In this document: positions 1 to 6,189 of the stretch, piece after piece
How positions within the stretch are numbered: position 1 is the first letter of the stretch
Layout: each line of letters opens with the position of its first letter
NCBI GenBank assembly: GCA_020720705.1
Contig: DYOJ01000145.1
Location: forward strand, 1-6,253
Length of the DNA stretch: 6,253 nt
From: Acetofilamentum sp.
GTDB lineage: Bacteria; Bacteroidota; Bacteroidia; Bacteroidales; JAADGE01
Direction: 5' to 3'
Notes under the pieces: generated by a model
Databases searched by the model: none
Seen by the model: only the letters and a program-made list of their open reading frames with translations
Told to the model about the DNA's origin: nothing
Program-made: the position numbers and the translations under genes

Positions 1-2
1 AA

Positions 3-40
3 CTTTGCCGAAATCTTTAACTTCGTAAAGTCGAATTAAC
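3..40 (+). repeat. Intergenic repeat family A, copy 1 (downstream of lptD)
   Basis: CTTTGCCG (3-10) is followed by AAATCTT, TAACTTCGTA (18-27), AAGT and then AATTAA (34-39). The same ordered blocks occur inverted at 4974-5006 after mlaD, and a related copy is at 6083-6104. Here it lies 15-52 nt past the lptD stop codon. A weak hairpin (ACTTT 2-6 with AAAGT 27-31) is possible and may help end the lptD transcript, but the window edge cuts off what follows. Confidence 0.55.
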
Positions 41-54
41 TAAACGCCATTGAA

Positions 55-2736
55 TTACAAATTATCCTGCCAGCTTTTTTCTTTTTTGTACTCCATGCCT
101 TTAAATGTGGCAGATTTGATATTGATTTTAAAGGTGTAACTTCGCAAATAACCGAACGGAATTGCCGTAAAACTCATTTCCCAACAATGTAAATCTCGAT
201 AAACAGAAAGACTTGTATGTGCAAGTTCGCGGGCTTTAAAATCGTAGTCGGCACGTGCAGTCAGATTCCAATTTTTTGTCAGGCTTAGGGTTGCGTTTAC
301 ATTTAATGTTTGTGACGGTTTTAGCATATATTCCTGTAAATCAGCATCAAATTGGTTAGTAACGTTGAATGTGTACCCGAAACCTAAGCTCCAAGGGACA
401 TCAAAATCCGCATAATCGATATCCGGGTAAGGATATAAACTCGCGATGCCTGCCGTTGCCGAGGGGCTTAATCCGTTGCCCGTTGGCGGCATTTTTTTTA
501 ATGCTTTTGCATCTCCTGCTTTCTTTTTGGATTGAAATGTCGCATTTACTCCGAAACGCATATTGCTCAAACGGGCAATTTTGCGGTTTGCTTCCCACTC
601 CAAAACATTCACGCGCGCTCCGGTGGTATCGCGTGCATACGGGTCGTAACTCGAACCGTAAGTTATGCTTATCAGCTCAAACAGTCTGGTATTTCCGCTG
701 ACAGACAGCATTGACCAATTCATACTGTCGGCTGCAAGGTTGTAGGACATGTTTGCATTTAGGTTGTCAATAAGTTTAATTTTTGTGAAACTTTCTTCGG
801 CGGTATCTCGTTTGGTTTTGGTTTTGAGTTCAAAATTATTTCCGAGACTAAAATTGACCGAACCGGATTTGCCGGCTGCGGGTTTTCCGTACACCCCGAT
901 ATCGTAGTATGAATACAGTGATTTCGGGTCTTTATCTTCTTGATAATATGAATAATAACCCCATTTTTCTTCCGAGAAATCCGGTCGCCAACTATAGCCT
1001 ACACTTGGTGTAATGACGTGGCGCAAAGCTGATTGGTGTTTACCCTTGCCTTTGTAAATACCAAAAATTTTGGTAGAAAGCGGAACTGAAACACCAAAAT
1101 CGAACGGATGCCTCAGACCTTGTAAAGTATCTACTGCAACAACTTTGGTTAGTTGTCCGGATGAATTTGGGATATAGGCGGCTCTTTTTTCAACATAGTT
1201 TGTGTAAAGCCGTCCCGAGTAACTGAACGAAGGCGAAACGCTCAAATATTTTAATATTTTGAAAGACGTGGATACGGGTGCGGAATATTGCAACCCGTTG
1301 CGCATTTCGTATAATGCTTCTTTTGTAAATAACAGTGAATCAGCTATATTTACATCATTTTTAAAGTTTGTGTTAAACCCTATACTGAAATTTTTTAGCC
1401 ATGATTTATTTTTCCCGGTTACATTTTTTCCCGGCTGCCAGCGGTTCATATTTACTGCAATCACCGGTAAACTGAGATTGGTTTGATAGGTAGATGTGTT
1501 TTGGGTAGCGTTGATATTTGCCGTTAAATTATAGCGCCCGCCCGGTTTGCTGCGGCGATACGATATGCTTGATGATTTGGTATTGTTGGCATACTGATTG
1601 ATATTTACAGAATTTATTTGAACATCTTTTGATGAACCGAAGTTTAAGTTTGCCGAAAAAGTCTGATATGGATTTGCTTTGGGGTCTTGGGTGTAATTAC
1701 CTGTTACCCAAAATGTTTGAATATCTCGAAAATTTGGCGTTTCTTTTTCGTTTTCCAAAGTTCTGTTGTAGCGCACATCTAAAGTTCCGCTGTATTTGTA
1801 GATACGTTTAAAATTTGTCTGGTTGCTCAGCCCCCAACTTCCGAGCGAGTAATATTCGCCGCGAAAGGCTGTGTTCAAATAGTCGGAAATTGCAAAATAA
1901 TAGCCGCCGTTTCGTAAATAAAATCCGCGTCTGTTCTCTTCGCCGTATTCAGGCATCAAAAAACCCGATGAGTCATGTTTGGGGCGAGGGATATACCCGA
2001 ACGGTAACCCGATAAAGCGCAAGGGAATATCGGCAATAACCAACCATAACGGACCGGTAACGGTTTTACTGTCGGGAATGACCTTTGCTTGTTTGAGATG
2101 AAAATAAAAGTGAGGATGGTCTAAATCACAGGTGGTATATTTGCCGTTTCCGATATGTATCTCTTTGTTTGGTTGTCGTTTGGTTTTTTCACCGTGTATA
2201 AATCCGTCGTCATATTTTGTTTTAACACCGCTGACTAAGCCTTTTTCGGTCTTAAAATTATACTTCATACTATCGGCATTAAAATTTTCATCGCCGTCTT
2301 CAAAATATGGTTTACCGACAATATTACCGAGACTGTCAATTTGTCCTTTAGCAAAAAAAGTGTTCGATTTTGTTTCAATATCTATATAATCAGCCTGTAT
2401 TTTTTTTCCTTCCGTTACGATTTCGCCTTTGCCGTACATGAACATTTGCCCGTCTTTCATGGAAAACATCATGGAATCTGAACATTGGTATTCAACAATC
2501 TCTTCAACAGCTTCGCTTGATACAAACGGATTTGATTTCACAATAGTATCGTTCGGCAGGCTGTCTTTGGGGGTTAAGTTCCTGACAGACAAGGTATCGG
2601 TTCGTGGTACAATAACTTGAGATTTCAGAAATCCTGACAGGAGGAGCGTGAATGATACAGTCAATAAAAAAGACTTTATCCAAAAAAATCTTTTGTTCAA
2701 AATATATGTATTATTTTTGTTCAAAATTCGTTTCAC
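55..2736 (-). CDS. lptD: LPS-assembly outer-membrane protein LptD, Bacteroidota type
   Basis: Probable outer-membrane translocon subunit that inserts lipopolysaccharide into the outer leaflet. The 893-residue product has a basic N-terminus and a hydrophobic segment (about residues 17-38, ending near LKSQ) that reads as a cleavable signal peptide without a lipobox. Residues about 85-250 form an OstA/LptA-like periplasmic domain with repeated short strands (GKGEIVTEGKKIQADYIDIE) and a family-typical stretch TTCDLDHPHFYFHLK followed by DIPLRFIGLPFGYIPRP. Residues about 255-893 are rich in alternating aromatic/polar strands, as in a large beta-barrel, with a conserved-looking RHVITPSVGYSWRPDF (572-587) and a C-terminal DLHCWEMSFTAIPFG (849-863). 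The start is GTG at 2736; no in-frame ATG lies nearby, and TTG codons 5 and 13 are alternatives. Only three cysteines are present (85, 203, 851). It is divergent from the amidase gene. Family is recognised from motifs; the exact start is less certain. Confidence 0.9.
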   Translation of the reverse strand: MKRILNKNNTYILNKRFFWIKSFLLTVSFTLLLSGFLKSQVIVPRTDTLSVRNLTPKDSLPNDTIVKSNPFVSSEAVEEIVEYQCSDSMMFSMKDGQMFMYGKGEIVTEGKKIQADYIDIETKSNTFFAKGQIDSLGNIVGKPYFEDGDENFNADSMKYNFKTEKGLVSGVKTKYDDGFIHGEKTKRQPNKEIHIGNGKYTTCDLDHPHFYFHLKQAKVIPDSKTVTGPLWLVIADIPLRFIGLPFGYIPRPKHDSSGFLMPEYGEENRRGFYLRNGGYYFAISDYLNTAFRGEYYSLGSWGLSNQTNFKRIYKYSGTLDVRYNRTLENEKETPNFRDIQTFWVTGNYTQDPKANPYQTFSANLNFGSSKDVQINSVNINQYANNTKSSSISYRRSKPGGRYNLTANINATQNTSTYQTNLSLPVIAVNMNRWQPGKNVTGKNKSWLKNFSIGFNTNFKNDVNIADSLLFTKEALYEMRNGLQYSAPVSTSFKILKYLSVSPSFSYSGRLYTNYVEKRAAYIPNSSGQLTKVVAVDTLQGLRHPFDFGVSVPLSTKIFGIYKGKGKHQSALRHVITPSVGYSWRPDFSEEKWGYYSYYQEDKDPKSLYSYYDIGVYGKPAAGKSGSVNFSLGNNFELKTKTKRDTAEESFTKIKLIDNLNANMSYNLAADSMNWSMLSVSGNTRLFELISITYGSSYDPYARDTTGARVNVLEWEANRKIARLSNMRFGVNATFQSKKKAGDAKALKKMPPTGNGLSPSATAGIASLYPYPDIDYADFDVPWSLGFGYTFNVTNQFDADLQEYMLKPSQTLNVNATLSLTKNWNLTARADYDFKARELAHTSLSVYRDLHCWEMSFTAIPFGYLRSYTFKINIKSATFKGMEYKKEKSWQDNL

Positions 2737-2747
2737 AAAATACGATG

Positions 2748-2755
2748 CAAAGTTA
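2748..2755 (-). promoter_or_regulatory. Candidate -7 element for lptD
   Basis: Read on the minus strand this is TAACTTTG, a perfect TAnnTTTG match just upstream of the GTG start at 2736. No convincing TTTG lies 19-21 nt further upstream, so only half the promoter is supported. If used, the leader would be under about 10 nt, which either means near-leaderless translation or that the true start is the downstream TTG codon 5. Confidence 0.4.
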
Positions 2756-2773
2756 AACAGATGTGCGATGTTT

Positions 2774-2803
2774 TTTGCTTAAATATCGTTAAATTCATAT
2801 CTG
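2774..2803 (+). promoter_or_regulatory. Weak promoter candidate for the amidase-mlaD unit
   Basis: TTTG at 2774-2777 lies 20 nt before TATCTGAT (from 2798), which keeps the TA and one T of the TAnnTTTG consensus but not the rest. Some promoter must lie in or near the 79-bp gap because the lptD side is divergent; this is the best-spaced candidate I see, and it is poor. Confidence 0.2.
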
Positions 2804-2815
2804 ATATTCAAAAAA

Positions 2816-3940
2816 ATGAACGCAAACATAAGAAATATAGTTTTTACAACCGTAATATTTTTTTGTTCGTTAGCACTATTTGCCCAAAAGCCTGATATTT
2901 ACAGGCTCAAAAAAGTTGTGATAGATGCCGGACACGGCGGCAAAGATCCCGGAGCTGTGGGCAAAAATTGCTATGAAAAAGATATTACTCTAAAAATCGC
3001 ACTAAAACTTGGTGCTTACATCAAACAAAATTTTCCGGATGTTGAAGTATTATACACTCGGACAACAGACGTTTTCATTGAATTAGACGAACGCTCTGCG
3101 GTTGCGAACAGCCATAAAGCTGATTTGTTTATTTCGATACATGTGGACGCAAACAAAAATACAAAAGCCTCCGGGACAAGTACTTATGTTATGGGTTTGC
3201 ACCGTGCCGAAGATAATTTGGAGGTCGTAAAACGAGAAAATGCAGTCGTAAAATTGGAATCCGATTACAAAACGGCTTATGGCGGGTTTGACCCGGATTC
3301 GCCTGAATCACATATTGTTATGACACTTTTTCAAAACGCATATCTGGAACGAAGTATCAGATTGGCAACTCAAGTTCAAAAACAATTTAATGACCGAGCC
3401 GGACGAAACGACCGTGGAGTGAGACAAGCCGGTTTGATTGTTTTGTGGAATTGCACCATGCCGGGCATTCTCATTGAAACAGGCTTTATTACCAATGCAG
3501 AAGAAGAGAAATTCTTGATGTCCGACAACGGGCAAGCTATGATAGCTTCAGCAATTTACAGAGCCTTTCGCGACTATAAAAACGAACTCGAAAAAAAAAC
3601 AGGCACACAACCTGATAATGACCCTAAAGTGGTTGTTCCGGATTTGAAAAAAACTGAAACAGGAAGTTCTACCGTAATTTATAAAGTTCAGATTGCTTCA
3701 TCTCCGAAAAAATTAGAAACCATACCGCAAAACTTCAAAGGTATCAAAGGGGTTGAGCGTACGAAGGTTGAAAATAAATACAGATATACAGTCGGTAATA
3801 CTTCTGATTTTGAACAAATTACAAAATTGCAAACCGAAATTAGAGGTACGATTCCGGATGCTTACATTATAGCGTTCAATATCGGTACGCAAATCCCTGT
3901 TAAACAAGCATTAGAAATTCAGAAAAAAGAAAAAAAATAA
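2816..3940 (+). CDS. N-acetylmuramoyl-L-alanine amidase (Amidase_3) with C-terminal SPOR-like domain
   Basis: Zinc-dependent periplasmic amidase that cuts the bond between N-acetylmuramic acid and the stem peptide, normally for daughter-cell separation. The 374-residue protein starts with a signal peptide (about 1-23, ending LFAQ). The Amidase_3 domain spans about 32-254: VVIDAGHGGKDPGAVG carries zinc ligand H40, E54 follows in YEKDIT, SIHVDA carries H109, and ILIETGFITN carries the catalytic glutamate E221. All expected metal and catalytic residues are present. A charged linker (about 255-285) leads to residues 287-355, beginning YKVQIASSPKKL, which resemble a peptidoglycan-binding SPOR domain; this assignment is weaker than the catalytic one. 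The ATG follows an A-rich stretch with no Shine-Dalgarno. The stop lies one base before the mlaD start, so the two are almost certainly cotranscribed. Family function is established; a septal role here is inferred from homology. Confidence 0.95.
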   Translation: MNANIRNIVFTTVIFFCSLALFAQKPDIYRLKKVVIDAGHGGKDPGAVGKNCYEKDITLKIALKLGAYIKQNFPDVEVLYTRTTDVFIELDERSAVANSHKADLFISIHVDANKNTKASGTSTYVMGLHRAEDNLEVVKRENAVVKLESDYKTAYGGFDPDSPESHIVMTLFQNAYLERSIRLATQVQKQFNDRAGRNDRGVRQAGLIVLWNCTMPGILIETGFITNAEEEKFLMSDNGQAMIASAIYRAFRDYKNELEKKTGTQPDNDPKVVVPDLKKTETGSSTVIYKVQIASSPKKLETIPQNFKGIKGVERTKVENKYRYTVGNTSDFEQITKLQTEIRGTIPDAYIIAFNIGTQIPVKQALEIQKKEKK

Positions 3941-3941
3941 G

Positions 3942-4928
3942 ATGGAAAAGAAACGAATGATAAAAGCAGGAGGCTTATTTATTGTCGCAATTCTGATGAC
4001 AATTTGGGGCTATAGTTATTTGAAAAGTAATAACTTGTTTTCTACGGCACAAGTTTTTTACGGCATTTACAACGATGTGAACGGCTTATCTGTCGGGAAC
4101 GCGGTGTATATGAACGGCTTAAAAATAGGACAAGTGCGCAATGTCAATTTGCTAAATAATTCATTGACAGAACTTTATGCAGAATTTACAATAGACAAAG
4201 ACGTAAAACTACCTGTCGGCTCGGTGGCACAAATTGCCGACCTTGATATTATGGGCACAAAATGTATCCGCATAATCCTTCCCGAGAAACAGGATAAATT
4301 ATTACATTCCGGCGATACGCTTTCTACTCTGCTCGAAGAGGGCTTAAAAGATGAGGTGAACCGTCAAATATTACCGATAAAACTTAAGGCGGAAGAGTTG
4401 ATGGGGTCTTTTGATTCTGTACTCGTAACTGTGCAAGCATTGTTTAACGATGAAACACGTAATAACCTTCGCCAGAGTTTTACACATGTTCGTAACACAT
4501 TACAAACCCTTGAGCATACAACCTTTACGTTCGATACCTTGATGACAGACCAAAAATCGCGCTTGTCGGCAATAATCGCAAATACGGCATCAATAACCGA
4601 GAATCTCAAAAATAACAATGAACGAATATCTAATGTGTTAAAAAACTTTTCGTCCATAAGCGATACGCTTGCAAAAGCAAATCTTGCGCAAACTATCCGT
4701 AATACAGATAAGGCAATATCCCAGTTCGGCGGAATTGTATCAAAAATAAATTCGGGAACAGGCAGTGCCGGACAATTAATTTATAACGATACGCTTTACA
4801 ACAATATTGAGGCTGCTGCCAAGGATTTGGATATTTTAGTCAAAGATTTAAAACAAAATCCACGCCGCTACGTGCGATTCTCGGTCATTGATGTCGGCTC
4901 CGATAAAAAACCGAAAGATGAAAAATAA
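3942..4928 (+). CDS. mlaD: MlaD/MCE-family lipid-transport substrate-binding protein
   Basis: Membrane-anchored MCE protein, the periplasmic lipid-binding part of an ABC-type system that moves phospholipids between inner and outer membranes. The 328-residue product has a short basic cytoplasmic tail, one transmembrane helix (about 9-27) and a single MCE domain (about 36-116) with the typical VNGLSVGNAVYMNGLKIGQV, followed by LDIMGTKCIRI. Residues about 130-305 are polar and look mostly helical or coiled-coil, as expected for the MCE helical extension. The C-terminus carries GTGSAGQLIYNDTLYNNI and NPRRYVRFSV, motifs usual in Bacteroidota members. It starts one nucleotide after the amidase stop codon, implying translational coupling. 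All 13 arginine codons are CGN. The partner ATPase and permease (MlaF/MlaE) are not in this window, so the symbol is a family-level assignment. Confidence 0.9.
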   Translation: MEKKRMIKAGGLFIVAILMTIWGYSYLKSNNLFSTAQVFYGIYNDVNGLSVGNAVYMNGLKIGQVRNVNLLNNSLTELYAEFTIDKDVKLPVGSVAQIADLDIMGTKCIRIILPEKQDKLLHSGDTLSTLLEEGLKDEVNRQILPIKLKAEELMGSFDSVLVTVQALFNDETRNNLRQSFTHVRNTLQTLEHTTFTFDTLMTDQKSRLSAIIANTASITENLKNNNERISNVLKNFSSISDTLAKANLAQTIRNTDKAISQFGGIVSKINSGTGSAGQLIYNDTLYNNIEAAAKDLDILVKDLKQNPRRYVRFSVIDVGSDKKPKDEK

Positions 4929-4955
4929 CAGAATAGTTCGGGTTGTTGTTGATTA

Positions 4956-4983
4956 GTTTAATCGTTTATTTGTTTAATTAAAC
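4956..4983 (+). repeat. Intergenic repeat family C, left copy, with 12-bp palindrome
   Basis: TTAATCGTTTATTTGTTTAA (4958-4977) matches 6109-6128 at 18 of 20 positions in the same orientation. The segment ends in the perfect palindrome GTTTAATTAAAC (4972-4983), which abuts repeat A copy 2. Function unknown; it lies 27 nt past the mlaD stop. Confidence 0.5.
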
Positions 4984-5006
4984 TTTACGAAGTTACACCG
5001 GCAAAG
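4974..5006 (-). repeat. Intergenic repeat family A, copy 2 (downstream of mlaD)
   Basis: Read on the minus strand: CTTTGCCG (5006-4999), GTG, TAACTTCGTA (4995-4986), AAGT, then a stretch containing AATTAA. It matches copy 1 block by block with a shorter spacer. Relative to its upstream gene it points the same way as copy 1 does relative to lptD. Its CGGCAAAG end forms one arm of the hairpin at 4999-5034. Confidence 0.55.
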
Positions 5007-5034
5007 GATAAGCGAGGACACTTTTCCTTTGCTG
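4999..5034 (+). terminator. Terminator-like hairpin downstream of mlaD
   Basis: GCAAAGGA (5001-5008) pairs perfectly with TCCTTTGC (5025-5032). After a T/T mismatch the stem continues with AAG (5010-5012) against CTT (5021-5023), closing on an 8-nt loop (5013-5020). Outside it, G5000 can wobble with T5033 and C4999 pairs with G5034. It lies 71 nt beyond the mlaD stop and before the Rpn-like promoter, the right place to end the amidase-mlaD transcript. The downstream T-run is interrupted (TGTTTATGTTTG), so intrinsic termination is plausible, not certain. Confidence 0.5.
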
Positions 5035-5050
5035 TTTATGTTTGTGTATA

Positions 5051-5065
5051 GCGTCCGCGTTAGCT
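5051..5065. repeat. GC-rich GCGTCC motif, left member of a loose inverted pair
   Basis: GCGTCCGCGTTAGCT stands out as a GC-rich island in AT-rich spacer. The reverse complement of 6208-6221 reads GCGTCCACGCTAAA, 10 of 14 positions alike. With G-U pairing, TAGCG (5049-5053) and CGTTA (5058-5062) can form a small stem with loop TCCG. The repeat relationship is weak. Confidence 0.25.
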
Positions 5066-5102
5066 ACAATAAATGAATTCCAACAAGATACTTTTGTGAA
5101 AA

Positions 5103-5133
5103 TTTGAAAACTGATAAAAAAATCGTAAATTTG
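5103..5133 (+). promoter_or_regulatory. Bacteroidota-type promoter of the Rpn-like gene
   Basis: TTTG at 5103-5106 is separated by exactly 19 nt from TAAATTTG at 5126-5133, a full match to the Bacteroidota -33/-7 consensus (TTTG, then TAnnTTTG). Transcription would begin about 5136-5142, leaving a leader of roughly 20 nt before the ATG at 5159. A second -7-like match, TACTTTTG at 5089-5096, lacks a clear -33 partner. In a region this AT-rich some matches arise by chance, but spacing and position fit well. Confidence 0.65.
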
Positions 5134-5158
5134 CTGAATAAAATTTAATGATAAAACA

Positions 5159-6040
5159 ATGGCAACAAATACAAAATCACATATTAGATTTGACTGGGCT
5201 GTAAAAAAGATTCTTCGCAGTAAGGCAAATTATGGAATATTGGAAGGTTTTTTATCGGAACTATTTCATGAAGATATAAAAATCAAATCACTTTTATCAG
5301 AAGAAGGAAATAAAGAAAATGAAACAGATAAGAGTAACAGAGTTGATATTCTAATTGAAAACTCGAAAGGCGAAATAATTATTGTAGAAATTCAAAATAC
5401 CAGGGAAATAGATTATTTATATAGAATTTTGTATGGAACTTCAAAAGTTATTACTGAATATATGAAGGAAGGTATGCCATACTCATTGGTAAAAAAAGTA
5501 ATAACTATAAGTATTGTATATTTTAATTTTGGTCAAGGGAAAGACTATTTATACAAAGGCGAAACAAGATTTGAAGGAATAAACGAACATGATATTTTTG
5601 AGTTATCAGATGAACAAAAAGCGATATTTGATAAAAAAACTGTTTCAGATATATTTCCTTTTCATTACTTAATTAGAGTTAATCAATTTGATGATGTTGC
5701 AAAAAATTCAATAGACGAATGGATTTATTTCTTCAAAAATAGCGAAATACCTGACAATTTTATAGCAAAAGGGATTGCAGAAGCGAGAGAGAAATTGAAA
5801 ACAATTTCTATGTCGCCGGAACAAAAGTCTGAATATCAATATTATTTAGAAATTCTTAGTTCAAATGCAAGCATTGCTCAAACTATAAATTTTCAATCTG
5901 AATATAAAGCAAAAATAGAAATCGTAATTAATATGATTAAAAAAGGATTTGACACCGATTTAATTAAAGAAATGACGAAAATTCCGAAAGAAATAATCGA
6001 AAAATATCGCAATAATCCGGATTATAAAGAATTAGTATAG
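5159..6040 (+). CDS. Rpn-family PD-(D/E)XK nuclease / putative transposase
   Basis: Member of the family annotated as Rpn recombination-promoting nuclease or PD-(D/E)XK transposase; characterised Rpn proteins are DNA endonucleases that raise RecA-independent recombination. The 293-residue product opens with the family signature RFDWAVKKIL (10-19) and a helix ending FLSELFHEDI. The nuclease core is visible as RVDILIENSKGEIIIVEIQ (61-79), giving candidate catalytic residues D63, E77 and Q79, all intact. The C-terminus (about 259-283, IKKGFDTDLIKEMTKIPKEIIEKY) resembles the helix-turn-helix-like tail common in this family. There is no signal peptide or membrane segment, so it should be cytoplasmic. 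The gene is AT-richer than its neighbours and uses AGA/AGG for 7 of 9 arginines against 0 of 13 in mlaD, suggesting different ancestry. It stands alone behind its own promoter. Length and reading frame look complete. The biological role in this organism is unknown. Confidence 0.88.
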   Translation: MATNTKSHIRFDWAVKKILRSKANYGILEGFLSELFHEDIKIKSLLSEEGNKENETDKSNRVDILIENSKGEIIIVEIQNTREIDYLYRILYGTSKVITEYMKEGMPYSLVKKVITISIVYFNFGQGKDYLYKGETRFEGINEHDIFELSDEQKAIFDKKTVSDIFPFHYLIRVNQFDDVAKNSIDEWIYFFKNSEIPDNFIAKGIAEAREKLKTISMSPEQKSEYQYYLEILSSNASIAQTINFQSEYKAKIEIVINMIKKGFDTDLIKEMTKIPKEIIEKYRNNPDYKELV

Positions 6041-6082
6041 CTACCTTATTTCGCTAAACACTATTACGCACAAAACAATACT

Positions 6083-6104
6083 GAAATCTTTAAATTCGTA
6101 AAGT
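6083..6104 (+). repeat. Intergenic repeat family A, copy 3 (downstream of the Rpn-like gene)
   Basis: GAAATCTTTAA followed by ATTCGTAAAGT differs from positions 10-31 at one base in 22 (A for C at 6094). It begins 43 nt past the stop of the Rpn-like gene. Its orientation relative to that gene is opposite to the other two copies, so it may belong to a convergent gene lying to the right of the window. Confidence 0.55.
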
Positions 6105-6105
6105 T

Positions 6106-6136
6106 GTATTAATCGTTGATTTGTCTAACGATTAAC
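6106..6136 (+). repeat. Intergenic repeat family C, right copy, with perfect hairpin
   Basis: TTAATCGTTGATTTGTCTAA (6109-6128) is the direct repeat of 4958-4977. Within it TTAATCGTT (6109-6117) and AACGATTAA (6127-6135) form a perfect 9-bp inverted repeat around a 9-nt loop. It follows the Rpn-like gene by 65 nt and could act as a weak AT-rich terminator in either direction, though no T-tract follows. Confidence 0.5.
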
Positions 6137-6151
6137 GTTAAACCGTTAATC
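6130..6151. repeat. Second overlapping inverted repeat downstream of the Rpn-like gene
   Basis: GATTAACG (6130-6137) and CGTTAATC (6144-6151) form a perfect 8-bp inverted repeat with a 6-nt loop. It shares bases with the right arm of the hairpin at 6109-6135 and with the palindrome TTAACGTTAA (6132-6141), so the two stems are mutually exclusive. Confidence 0.45.
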
Positions 6152-6189
6152 ACAAAAACCAAATATACAATAAACTTTTGGTAGAGTCA

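Noticed and set aside
18..27. TAACTTCGTA (also inverted at 4986-4995) matches part of a loxP arm.
   Set aside because: Only a half-site occurs at each place; there is no facing arm across an 8-bp spacer, and the sequence diverges beyond these ten bases.
369..2620. Several plus-strand open frames of 60-110 codons opposite lptD.
   Set aside because: They are antisense to a long, clearly conserved coding frame, have no recognisable domains and no promoter or leader of their own.
2782..2808. AATATC (2782-2787) and GATATT (2803-2808), plus ATATC-T-GATAT (2797-2807), as a possible operator before the amidase.
   Set aside because: Short AT-only words in AT-rich spacer; no repeat of the motif elsewhere in the window and no known regulator to link it to.
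3308..4657. Minus-strand open frames of 64-97 codons opposite the amidase and mlaD genes.
   Set aside because: The forward frames carry complete family motifs; the antisense products are low-information and lack any supporting signal.
4929..5158. A small gene, tRNA, riboswitch or CRISPR array in the mlaD-nuclease gap or the right-hand spacer.
   Set aside because: I see no cloverleaf, regularly spaced repeat array or credible short coding frame in either spacer.
4981..6104. AACTTTACGAAGTT (4981-4994) and the inverted AAATTCGTAAAGTT (6092-6105) as terminal inverted repeats of an insertion sequence.
   Set aside because: The same motif occurs after lptD with no transposase nearby, and there are no flanking target duplications. 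It is better explained as a dispersed intergenic repeat.
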